A stretch of 64,000 nucleotides of DNA from NCBI GenBank assembly GCA_024349245.1, contig JALDNG010000092.1:819001-883000 (forward strand), read 5' to 3'. Source of the DNA: Neodontobutis hainanensis (Eukaryota; Chordata; Actinopteri; Gobiiformes; Odontobutidae). Below the pieces are notes generated by a model, which was given only the letters and a program-made list of their open reading frames with translations, ran no database searches and was not told the DNA's origin. Position numbers and translations under genes: made by a program. Position 1 is the stretch's first letter, and each line of letters opens with the position of its first letter. Positions 1 to 12,023 of this stretch are shown here, piece after piece.

Positions 1-99
1 ATTCCAAGAGACTTTATCAATTCTGAGATCAACTGGTAAGAGAGCTGAGCTTAAATTTCTAAAGGGAGGAGTTTTCACTTGAAACCAAACCTGATGGGC

Positions 100-560
100 C
101 AGTAGAAGTCTGTCAGGTTTCAAGTCTTCTTCTCCAAGTAGAAGTTTACAGGAAGCCTACACTCACAGATCAATACTTGCTGTTTGAGTCCCACCACCCT
201 CTGCAGCACAAGCTGGAGTCATCAGGACTCTTCAGCACAGAGCACAAGAGGTGCCCACAACCTCAGAAGGTAAACAGAAAGAAGAACAACACATCTGTAA
301 AGCCCTGAGAGACTGTGGAGACCCCAAATGGACTTTCAACAAAACCAAGAGGTCACAGACACCAAACAGACAGGAACCAGGGACAAAAGGGAAGGGTGTA
401 GTTATCCCTTTTGTGTCTGTTTTATCTGAAAAACTTAAAAGGATTTTCTACAAACACAACATTCCAGTCCACTTTAAACCAGGAAATACTCTGCATCAAA
501 AACTGGTCCATCCTAAAGACAAGATCCCCACAAACAGAGTAATTTAGTTTATGCAGTTCA
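100..560 (+). mobile_element. Penelope-like retroelement fragment (end of RT to start of GIY-YIG region)
   Basis: Reading forward, degenerate frames give VYRKPTLTDQYLLFESHHPL near 144-205, then an open stretch from 251 with HICKALRDCGDPKWTF, an IPFVSVLSEKLKRIF block and NTLHQKLVHPKDK. A shifted frame then gives NLVYAVQ just after 540. This order is that of vertebrate Penelope-like elements, where the end of the reverse transcriptase leads into the linker before the GIY-YIG endonuclease. Frame changes and stops show it is dead. The 98-codon open stretch at 251-547 is therefore not a host gene. The element probably continues left of the window. Family assignment is from remembered motif resemblance. 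Confidence 0.7.
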
Positions 561-2857
561 GTGAAGGCTGTTTATTGAAGGTCTCCTTTTATTTTGACAC
601 CGGCTGCATTAGGACTTAGACATTAGGACAAATACATCTTCTTTTCACATTGAACACTGTTATTTTCAAATGAATATATTATTTTTGAACATCCTTTGTC
701 AAAAATATATCAAATACTTTCCCCTCTTTTTGTTAAAAATATATTTACATAGACATGTCTAAAGAGCTGACGTGGAGACATAAAACAACAGAATCAGATG
801 ACAATACAACTTTTACTTAAAAGATACTTGCAGGGTTTCTGTGCAGTGTGTTATTCGGACTTTTGTTGCATTACTTCATTTACTTCTCCTTGTAGAAGGC
901 AGAAGTTGTGTGGACTGGATAAACAGATGTACACAGTATTTCTGTAAAAGACCTACTGTGGTAGTGTTGTAGTCCAGACCAGAATCCACCGAGACAAGAC
1001 TGCGACTTTTCTGGCTCAAGACATGAACTCAGACCAAGTCCAGACTCATGGAGGTTAGCGTTTGCTGAATGAGGCAGAGTAAAATAAAACTAAAGGGCAC
1101 CAGTGACATTTAAGCAACTTTACAGGAAACAGCAACAGAAAGGCCATATTTTGATCAGACTTTGTGAAAAAAGTCCTCCTAAATGATGAAACAGACACAC
1201 ACCCAGGCGACCGACCTTTTTTCTAGCTCCAACATTTAAGGCTAGTTCAGTACAAACAGGAACGCAACTATATGCTTTGATTATTGTAATATTGGGAGCA
1301 GTTAATAGAGCCATCTCATCCAGAGTCTGGGTCAGTCTTTGGTTCAAAACCCCAAGACATGACCAAATAAAAATGTATTTGAGTCCAAGACGCTGGTCCT
1401 ATATGGCACTAACACAGTCCTTTAATCACTGCAGCTTCATTTACAATGGGTTTGAGCAGAAATGAAGCTAAAAGACTTTGAGCAGCATGACCACAGACTG
1501 GAGCTATTACTTTATATAAATACATAAAATAAACCATTAATTAAGCTAAAATCTGAATAAAATTGAATAAAGTGAATAAAAACACATTATCTTTAACATT
1601 ACCTTTCTTTTTTAAATCAGCGTTTATGGAAGTTCATAAAGGTTTGGGGCATTTTCATGTTTAAATAAAAAGGAATAAGGGAATATATAAAGAGTAATAC
1701 TAACAATAAACTACCTTAGTTTATCAGCCGTTACTTCATGTTAGGGATCCAGGAGGGTTTACTACAAAGACATTCTTTTTTGGAGTAAGATGACAAAACA
1801 TGAAAATGTTTTTGACGCTCGTTTGCTCGATGCTTGAGCTGTGATGCTACAATTTGCTCATTAGTGTCTTTAACACAGGACAAAAAAGTTGTGAGGCATA
1901 ATCTGACATTTTTTTCCTCAGAAATAAATTTTCCTGCTTTATACAAAATGAAGAGACATGAAAGAGCTAGAAATGTTAGAAAAGTAAACATGTGTTTTTC
2001 ATAGAAAGGTTATGCACAATGTATCATTTTACCCAGCCTGTTTCAGATTAGAGTCGAGAAAGACCCACAAGACTTCTCTGAACCTGGGGCGGTAGAATGA
2101 ACCCAGTTGGACAGAGCCAGGATTTCATTTATTCAGAACGAACCCCAGACCGAGATAACGCCGGTGAGTATCAACGTGCGTTCACAGGAAAACAAAACCG
2201 ACTGCTCGACATTAAACGAAGAGACAATAACGAACAATGAGAGCTATGAAATAAAACAACTAAAGCCACATCCAGCAGATAAGGATGCTCATTATTGCAC
2301 CTACAGCTGATATTGCACATTAATGTACAGATTTAGTATATATTCTATTTGAACACTAACAAGCGGCTTTTTTATTTTAGCTTTGTATATTTGTCACGGC
2401 AGTCATTGTGGACAGCAAAGACAGCAGTCCTCACTTTTTCATAAAGAGTGATGACAGGTAAATAAGCCGGGTTATTACACTACAGTAGTCCACACTGAAG
2501 AATACTGGTTTAAGGAGTCTATGTGAAGAAGACTTTGTAGGAAACCCTCCTGGTTAATGACATTAGTTGACTATTAAAAAAGCCTCATTTTTAAATCTCT
2601 GGTAAATCAAACTTTGAACTGGCTTCAAAAAAGATGGAACAACTTAGATTTAAATTCTATTTAAGATCCCATCAGCTGGAGTGTCGTGGTTTTATGTATC
2701 TTTATGAAAAATGCTGAGGTGATGTCCTCACAGTAAGCCGACAGGAGACAGGCACGAGACAAACTCTCCTCTCACTCCACGCACAAACACTCCAACGGTC
2801 CGGTCCAGAACAGTCCCGTGGTGAAGAGGATCAGTTTTTTTAAGACTGTCTTTAGCC
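561..2857. other. Spacer and probable aldh1l2 3' UTR
   Basis: No coding exon is recognised here. The part nearest 2857 should be the 3' untranslated region of aldh1l2, which is transcribed leftwards. Possible minus-strand AATAAA signals (TTTATT on the plus strand) lie at 2371-2376 and 2128-2133, about 0.5 and 0.7 kb past the stop codon, but AT-rich DNA gives such hexamers by chance. The short open frames in this stretch have no recognisable protein motif. Confidence 0.4.
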
Positions 2858-2913
2858 TCAGTACTCCACAGTCACTGCTTTGGTTTTGAGGTATTCCAGA
2901 AGAGCGTCCTCTC
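2858..2913 (-). CDS. aldh1l2: aldh1l2 exon 23 (last coding exon)
   Basis: Encodes residues 906-923, ending LKTKAVTVEY and a TGA stop (complement of 2858-2860). The acceptor is TCTGCAG. The C-terminal Y matches the family end, as in the human form ending TVTLEY. Confidence 0.92.
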
Positions 2914-5900
2914 CTGCAGAGACGACACAGAAAACACACTGTAAGAATTATACTAAGTGCATGCAACACAATCAAATGATTCAGTAAGCAAGCTTTTTAT
3001 ATGGGTTATCAAAAAAAGAAAAGCTGGGTAAAAGGGCCTGACACAGCCCTCTCCATGTAATAATTATCTGTAGCCCTAACTTTAATAAAAGACTGGACTG
3101 ACCGAGGTCTTTGCCGAAGCCGGACTGTTTGAAGCCTCCAAACGGCGAGGCCACATCAGTTTTGTTGTAGGTGTTGACGAAGACCGTCCCCGCCTCCAGC
3201 CTCTCGCTCACGTACATGGCTTTGTTGATGTCGCGGGTGAAAACTCCCGACGCCAGGCCGTACTCGGTGTCGTTGGCTCTGTGTAGCACGCCGTCCACGT
3301 CCCTGAGGGAAATATAGAAAACATGTGAGCGTTAAAACGAACAGATGACTGATGTTAGAGACAGGTTTAATGAGGGGTCTGTACCCGTCTTTGAACTTGG
3401 ACACCACCATGACAGGACCAAACGACTCTTCTTTGGCTATGAACATATGGTCCTCCACACCAGTGAACACCGTCGGCTCCATGAAGAACCCTAAGGGAGA
3501 ACAATTGGATATCATAAATGGTATTTCTTTTTTTTAACGCCCTACCCCTTCCTTTGGAGGGTCAAGGACTAAGGGCAAGAATTATGGGTAAGTTAGAGAA
3601 CTGGGATTGAGCCACAACCCATAACAAGTGGCCACGCTTTTTTTTTTTTTTTGGCATAGAGTCCCAAATTTTAGTATACACATTCTTCAAGATGAGCCAA
3701 ACAATACATATTATGATGGCTTTGGGACATTCATAATGGTGGAATTTTACATTTTTACCTCAGAGGTTTTTTGGATATTGCCCAGCTTTACTTCTGAGAG
3801 ACTCTACTGAGACTGACTAGTACCACTTTATAATTTGTTTCCTTTTGGACTAACTTTAAATCTACTATAATATTTGAGCCAAACAAATATGTAATGGTTG
3901 AACACATTTAAATAAGTTACAGGGTTAGTAATAACCGACCTGCAGGTCGTCTGCGTACAGATGAAAGGACATATTGTGCTTTGAGAGTTTCCCTCTTTTT
4001 ATTAATTTAAGAAGAATGTAAAAAAATGTCTTGTTGATTTTTGGGCACTTTCTCACTTTAATTATATTTGTTGTATATAAACTATATTTGTTGTTATACT
4101 ATACATTTACTTTACATTGTGTCATTTTATTAAGTGATTTGATGCTGCTTGTGTTTTACCAATGAAAATGAGCCTAATTCAGCTGACTCGGGTACATTTC
4201 AAATCCATGCTCAAAACACACCTATTTTCTGAATGTTACAGTTCTTAGTGGGTTTTTTTTTCACTTACTGTATTTGTACTCTCATTTGCCTATTGTTGTT
4301 CTGTCTGCTCTCTTTGTCAATTGTCCTTATTGTTGTTTGTTTATTGTAAAGCGTCCTTGAGCTCTGGAAAGGCGCTATATAAATAAAACTTATTATTATT
4401 ATTATTATTATTATTTACATTATTTAATGTTAATTAATGTACACTTTTGTACAATACATATAGAATAATATTCTGACATCTTGTAAAACAGAAATAGTTT
4501 AATGCCCATATAACAAGTCACAATTATATTAATTTAATTATGATTAAAATAATTTAGATGACTTTTTGTCGATATGGCCTTTTTCAGAATCCCTAGGCAG
4601 CTATAAAACCATTTGTGAAGAAGGCAGTAACGTCATGGATTAAAATAACTATGAAGCCAGAGTGCACTGCTGATGTTTATGTGCAAACCATAATTAAAAT
4701 GTAAATTCAAGCACGTAGCTCTTGTTATGTGTCCGTGCCGAAGAGTCTCACCCGGCCGGTCAACCCGCCTCCCTCCGTAGACCAGCGTGGCTCCCTCCTT
4801 CTTTCCGATCTCACAGTACTCCAGCAGCTTGTCCAGGTGAGCTTTGTGATTCTGGGGGCCGTGGTCCGTGGAGCGGTCCAGAGGGTCGCCGATCTTCATC
4901 TTCTTTATCTCCTCCACCTTTAAGCAGAGATAGTGATGAACTTTCTGCTCTGACAACATCGACACAGAGGGATTTGATTGGGTGCAGAGGTTTAGAGCCT
5001 AGACCTGGAGACCTTTCAATGGTGTTAACATCTAGCCTTACAATAACAGTCATTATTCTGTGCTCCTGAGTAACTTTTGTCCTTTTATAAATGCACTTTA
5101 AGCAGCTGTTTGGGTTTGGAAGAGCATATAAGGATGTTGTTTGATTAAGAAATGAGAACTGGTCAGGTTCAGGTGGCTTTATTCGTAAAGTAGATCTGCA
5201 GAACAGACAATAAATGACCTCAAGTGGAGCTGAGTCGTCACTTTCATATTACCAGCAGAAATAAAACGGTTTATGTGCCTTTTAGTTCTGTATTTTGACA
5301 CAGAAACTGTCTGTGAGCGGCAGGTTATGTACAATTTTCTCCTTACCCCTACGTCTTTTTGCTCATGAGATGTATATAGTGTATATTGATACAGTGTTAT
5401 TTTTTTGTTGCTTAATGTGTGCATAAAAATGAAATGAAGTGTTAAAAGTGTGACGGTGTGTAAACAGTAAAGACTGACCACTCTGCGGATGTACTCGTCG
5501 TGGATGGACTCCTCCACAAACAGACGTCCAGCAGCAATGCAGTTCTCTCCTTTGTTGAAATAGACTGAGCTCATTCCCTAGAAAGCATTAAACACAAAAC
5601 ATACAAGAAGTAGAATCCACAGAAGAATACCACCTGGAATTCTAATACTCTATGTAGCTGGAGTGTGTTAAAGCAACCCTATGTGAGTTTTGATCACAAA
5701 ATATGGAGTCTGGGATGTTTTTTAATGGTTTCTTTCTTGACACACAAAACAGGAAAGAAGTGAGCCTGGTTCAACACATCCTCATACAAGTGGCTCTAAG
5801 CAATGGGGCACACACACATACATTATTGATAAATGAATACAGACTTTGAGAGGTAACAGTGAGTTGGCGCAGCATTTCTCTCATTTCTTCCTTTACTGGA

Positions 5901-8900
5901 TACATACAGAGACAAATACAGTGTTGCTTTGACTAATATATAATAATAATAATAATAATAACTATTATATGCAGACATATTTTGATGCAATTTAAAGCAG
6001 TTCATGTAAATAAACTAGCACAAATAGGCTTTAGGCTTAATTTTATGTTCCCCCACTTGTTTTCCACTGAAGTGAGTCAAAAGCAGTGCACTACAGTTCA
6101 TGTCCCAGTAGGATTTAGTTTGAAATGTAACAGAGATGTGTTGAGTCTCACCATGCGAACAGCTTTGTCCATGTCACAGTCGTTGAAGATGATGAGAGGA
6201 GACTTCCCTCCGAGCTCCAGAGACACTTTCTTTAGGTTACTGAGAGCGCAGCTACAACAACACAAACCAAAAAACTGTTGGAAAAACTGCCTTTTAAAGG
6301 AGAAAGTCTTGAAGACGTCAGGTGTTACCTCTTCATGATCTGTTTGCCGATTGGTGTGGAGCCGGTGAAGCCCAGTTTACGGATGTGTGGGTGATCGGAC
6401 AAACGCTGTCCCACCATCCCACCTGGAAGAGAGAAGGCTCTTTTAGGACAGCTTCAGAAGGTCAAACCACAAAAAATGTAACGTTTCCCTTCTGATTTTT
6501 ACTCACTATGTGCAATTAAATAAAAGTTTGACATGAAGCGGTTCATTTGTTGGAGTAAACAAGTAAACGTAACCTCAATGACAAACAGGATGTGACAAAG
6601 ACGTAGAGAACATGAGCTATTACCTGAGCCTGGTAAAATGTTGATGACTCCTTTAGGAATGCCAGCTTTTACTGACAGTTCAGCAAACTTTAGAGCTGTG
6701 AGGGGAGTGACCTGTTGACAAAGTAACAGAGATAAAAAAAGGGGAATCATTCAGAAACTGAGCACTGAATAGGGACAGTAATAATAGAATGAAACATTTG
6801 ATAGTCACTTCCCAAACAACTTTTTTTTATAACTTTTAAACATCTTCCTGGAGGTTTTTGTAATTATTATGTAATTATAACTAATTGTCCAATAAGAATT
6901 TACCAACTGTTGATTAATTAGAAGGCGGCCATAGTTAAATAGTATTGTGTCTAGGAAGTTGGGTAGGCTATGTCTTCCTCTTTTAAGTCAGGAAACAGAA
7001 ACAAAAACAAAAATGTTTTTTGGAAGCCATGATTTTAAATAAAGTGTGCATTACCTGAGCAGGTTTGAGGACGAGTGTGTTTCCAGCAGCGAGACACGCA
7101 GCGCTCTTCCAGGCCAACATCATCAGAGGGTAGTTCCAGGGGATCACTATGGCACACACACTGAAGGCAGAAAACACAGTCACAATCACACATTAAATAC
7201 ATCCAAGTGTTTGGTAAAGACAGATGTGTTACCCCAGAGGTTCCTTCTTAGTAAACGTCAGGTTGCGGTTGGGTCTGGCCTGGTTGATGGGAATAGTCTT
7301 GCCCTGTTGTTGAAAATAACATCACATTATTACCCTGTATGATCAGTGTTTCTGCAGAGGTTCTGGAAAGGAGAGTGCACCTGTATCTTGTCGCACCAGC
7401 CGGCAAAGTATCTGAACGTCTGGATGGACATGCCCACGTGAGTCTTCAGGGCCAGAGTGTACACGGCTCCGGAGTCCATGGTCTCGATGGTGGCCAGCTC
7501 CTCTTGGTGCTCCTCCATTAGGTCGGCCACTCTGAGAGGGGACAAGGGGACAAAACACAGGGTAAGGTTTATCATATTCTTATATTTTTCGTGGGTGCTT
7601 TTTTCCTGCAGGTGGAGCCACACACTTGTACAGCAGGCTGCCTCTGTCTCTGGGGTTCATTCTGCCCCAGGGTCCGACGTCAAAGGCCTCTTTCGCGGCA
7701 GCCACCGCCCTGTCCACGTCCCCCACTGAGGCGTAGGACACTTTACAGATCACCTGAGGACAAAACAAACAGGTCCTTACCACGTTCATTCAGCTGCACT
7801 CATGTGTTTGAATATAAATGCTCTCTTGTGCCACTCACGGATCCATCGGTCGGGTTGATGGTGTTGTACGTCTTGCCGTCCTCTGCGTCTTCAAACCTCC
7901 CGTTGATGAAACACTGGTGAGGCATTTTCACCGTCATGTTGTTCACGTCTTTAGTCACCTGACAAACATCCAGCAGTAACCACATAAATGAATGACTACG
8001 GCACAGCAAACATATTTTAAGCTTAGGTCCTGCTGAGTCAAAATGATATTCCACCTTGGCTGGTTATTACAGTATTTCACAATTGCTAAAACACTAAAAT
8101 ACATTTTCAAAACCAAAGTTGTAAGTGTACAAACCACTTTATTGATTGAATCACACAGTTTGCAGAACTTTAAACACTCATCATATGGTTAGACACAACA
8201 AGCAAATCGGAATTACTCTTTTTCCCCAACTGTAAACACAACACATTCACAAAGCACATGTAGCATTGTGGTGCACTTAACTCAGAATGGCACAACACAA
8301 AAGTGAAACACAAGCAACACACTATTGTCATACAAGCACACCTGTTTCAAATCAGTAATGTGTTGCACCTAATCAGTAATCAGGATATAAAGCCATGTCA
8401 AATTGAAATGGCATGTGTGATTTTCACAATGGAGGGCAGAAGGGAAGGAGCAAGAGGAAGAGGAAGAGATGGAGGAGGAGGAGGAGGAGGAGGAGGAAGA
8501 GATGGAGGAGGAGGAAGAACAAGAGCCATCATTTCCAATGAAATTAGAGCAACAATCATACACCATGTTCTGGTTCATGGAATGAGTATGAGGGAAGCAG
8601 GACTGCGTGTTCAACCAAATATAAGCAGGTTCTCTGTGACGTCCATTGTCAGGACATTCAGAGAAGAGAACAGGTAAGTGTACTATCATTTGTGGTCTCT
8701 CAAACTTGTAGTACAGTATGTACAGTTGTGGAATGTCTCAGTAAATTACTGTAAAAATGTTTCCTTTTCTTGCATTGATATACTTATATAATAGTATTTT
8801 ATGTATTGTACATATTTAGTGACATTTCAATGCATTAGGCCTGTCTGTACAATTCTAACAGGCGGTTTTATTTGATAGAACTGAAAGACTGCCACATGCC

Positions 8901-11900
8901 GGTGGAAGGACAGGTATGTTCTCACAGGAGCAGGAGACCATTATTGTCAATATGGTCCTTCAAAATCATCTCATTCGTCTGCGTGAAATACAACAGCGAG
9001 TTGAGGAAGTCAACGTGACTTTTGAAGGAATCAACAGTGTGAGTCTCTCAACAATTGACCGTGTCCTGAAATGCAACCTGATAAGTCTCAAACAAGCCTA
9101 CAGAGTACCATTTGAGAGAAATTCTGAAAGGGTAAAAGAGCAACGATATCAATATGTACAAGTTATCATGTCCAGCGATTATATAGGACTGTTGAGTTAG
9201 TGAGCATGAAGCATGGAATGAAGCTGTCATTTACATTACTTAAAAAAATAATGTTTGTTAATTTCTATAGAGAATGTTTCAGCTGTATTCCATGGAGAGG
9301 CCTCATGAGTGCATCTTCTTGGACGAAGCTGGCTTCAATCTCACCAAGAGGAGAAAGAGAGGCTGCAACATTATTGGTCAACCAGGGCAGCGTGGTGGCA
9401 ATATGACCATATGTGCTGCCATCAGCAGCTACGGGGTTATTCACCATCATGTGACTTTAGGGCCTTACAACACTGCCCATCTTCTAACATTTCTGGATGC
9501 TCTACAGGAAGCACTACTGAGACGTGAACAGAGAGGTGATGAGCAGGCAGAGCATCCCATGTATGTGGTAATCTGGGACAATGTGAACTTTCATCGTGGT
9601 CCTAGAATTCATGAGTGGTTTGAAAATAACCCACGTTTTATAAATGTGTGCCTCCCACCATTCTCGCCCTTCCTTAATCCCATTGAAGATTTTTTTCTGC
9701 ATGGAGGTGGAAGGTCTATGACCGAAATCCTTATGCACAGGAAAATCTCCTTCAGTCAATGGATGCAGCATGTGACAACATTGGAGTGGAAGCAATACAA
9801 GGTTGGACACGGCATGCTAAAGGTTTCTTTCCCCATTGTTTAGCAAGGGACAGGATTGCCTGTGATGTTGATGAGGTCCTGTGGCCTGACCATGCCCAGA
9901 GGCATCATGCTGAGGCAGAATGATTTCAAGACATTGCTTACAATCGATCTGTTGCATATTTAGTTTGTGACTACATTTTGTGTGCAAGTACTTGATAATA
10001 AAAAATATTTTTCCCTGCTCTGCCCTGAGTTCAGTGTTTTGCATTTATCTCTGTAGTGTGTAATAACTGCTGTGTAGTGTTTATGCATTAGCTGGATGTG
10101 TGTGTTATTTGAAAACAGTGTTTGGTTTTGGGTAAAGATAACATAGTTCTGAAGCAATTGTTTGATATAGTAAGACAGGTCAAAGATTTTGACAGTGTAG
10201 CTTAAGTTTGGTGATTTGTGTTTAAGGTTTTGAGAAAGCGAGAGAAACATTAGTGTTTTAGCAATTCAGAAATACTGTAATATATCATTCTGATTATAAC
10301 CACATTGAGTTCACTGAATAAACCTCCATGGAATTTAAAAGCCGTCATCTTGAACAGTAGCGGTTTTGGGCACGGGCGAACCGGGCAGCTGCCCAGGGCG
10401 TCAATTACATTGGGGGCGGCAGCGCGAGCAGATTAATAAAAAAAAAAAAAAAAAATCCTCTGCGTCGCGAAGCGGTTTTTCATCATTTATATCATTTCAC
10501 TGTGTGTGTAATTGGCAAATTGGCGCTCCCTGCAGCTGCCGGCGCCCCTGCTTGCTGTAAATGACATGTACCATGCACAGAAGCTGTGTGTTGTGAGAGA
10601 AGGGTAAAAGTGGGTCGGGCGCGAGGCGCAGGTGATATTTCACCTATGGGTCTCTCTCAAATGGAACGGACAGGGCGGGGGGAGGGTGGACGGGGATCCA
10701 CACTATATAATTAATAATAATATAATAATAGGCTAAAGTCAGTCACACACCTAGACTTTCTTCCAAATAATGCACATTTCATTCATAATGTTATAATACA
10801 GGTCTATAGTTCCTGCAAATTAAACTAGGTAATACAAAACAATTATGCGGTCATCAAGGTGAATTGGTTTAGTCTTGACTTCTGGTCGTGAGTGACAGTT
10901 GGGGGATGGGAAATCTGTTGATTGTCGAGTGCGGCGTGCCAAATAAACAGAGATGGATAAAAAAAGGTCATCAGGTGCCCAATTTCGGAAAAAAAGAAAA
11001 GAAGAAGAGGATAAACGAGCAAAAGATAAAGGTATGCAACTATGCTCTCTCTCTCTGTATGATTACAGTATCCATTTCATGAATAAAGGGCTAATGACGT
11101 TAATTGGTGGTGGGTATAACTCTTTGTTAGCCTTTTTGCTAATGATGCTTGCTATGCTTATACAACAATAATTTGGTTTCAACTCACTCACGAGATCTAA
11201 TTTATAATATTGTACTTTGCAATAAAACTGTTACAAGTTCAGTTATCATTTCTACCTGTTGGTTTAACGTTAGGCCCTGTAAATAACCAACAGCATTTTC
11301 AAATCTGTAGGTTAAAGACAAACATTTGCTATTTATTTGCTACACAGTGTGCTAAGTATAGTTTCCTAAGTATAGTTTTACAAGTCCTAACTAAAAGTGT
11401 GTCATGCATAGAATTTGAGGCAGTAACTAAAGAGCTAATGGTTCCTCCATGAAAGTTAGAATTAAAATATTCTGAAACCCAAAACGTTTTTGGTGATTAA
11501 AAAATAAAATCCCAATGTTTTTGTCTGTACATATAATTTAAAGTCATTTTATTTTTTAAACTACTGAGTCAATATATATATTTTTTACCATTTGTTTCTA
11601 TGCTCTAAACCATGTGATGACATGGGGGGGATAAATAAATAAATGTTTTTTCTGGGTCTAGGAGGGTATAGCGTGTAATGACAGACATTTAGTCTGTAAG
11701 AGCATGTTTATGTAACCCTTCTATTATGTTTTGAGTCAATTTGACCCCAGGCTGTTTTAGCTTTATAAAACATTATCCTGTGGTCTTTTGATTTCAAATG
11801 CAATTCAATTGCAATTTCAGGGGCACTTCTAAAATATTTTATCCTCTGCCACTGGTCAGGATGAGCCACCTCCTCCGCTACACATTGGTCTCCACAAATA

Positions 11901-11954
11901 TCTGATATTGAGAATGAAGACCTCTTTGCCTCTACTTCTCCCCAGCATGAGCTT

Positions 11955-12023
<69 letters not shown>

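Noticed and set aside
4722..5069. Plus-strand 115-codon frame
   Set aside because: Antisense shadow of aldh1l2 exon 20 extended into the intron.
8369..8689. Minus-strand frame with long serine runs
   Set aside because: It is the shadow of the GGA repeat that encodes the Gly-rich N-terminus of the transposase on the plus strand.
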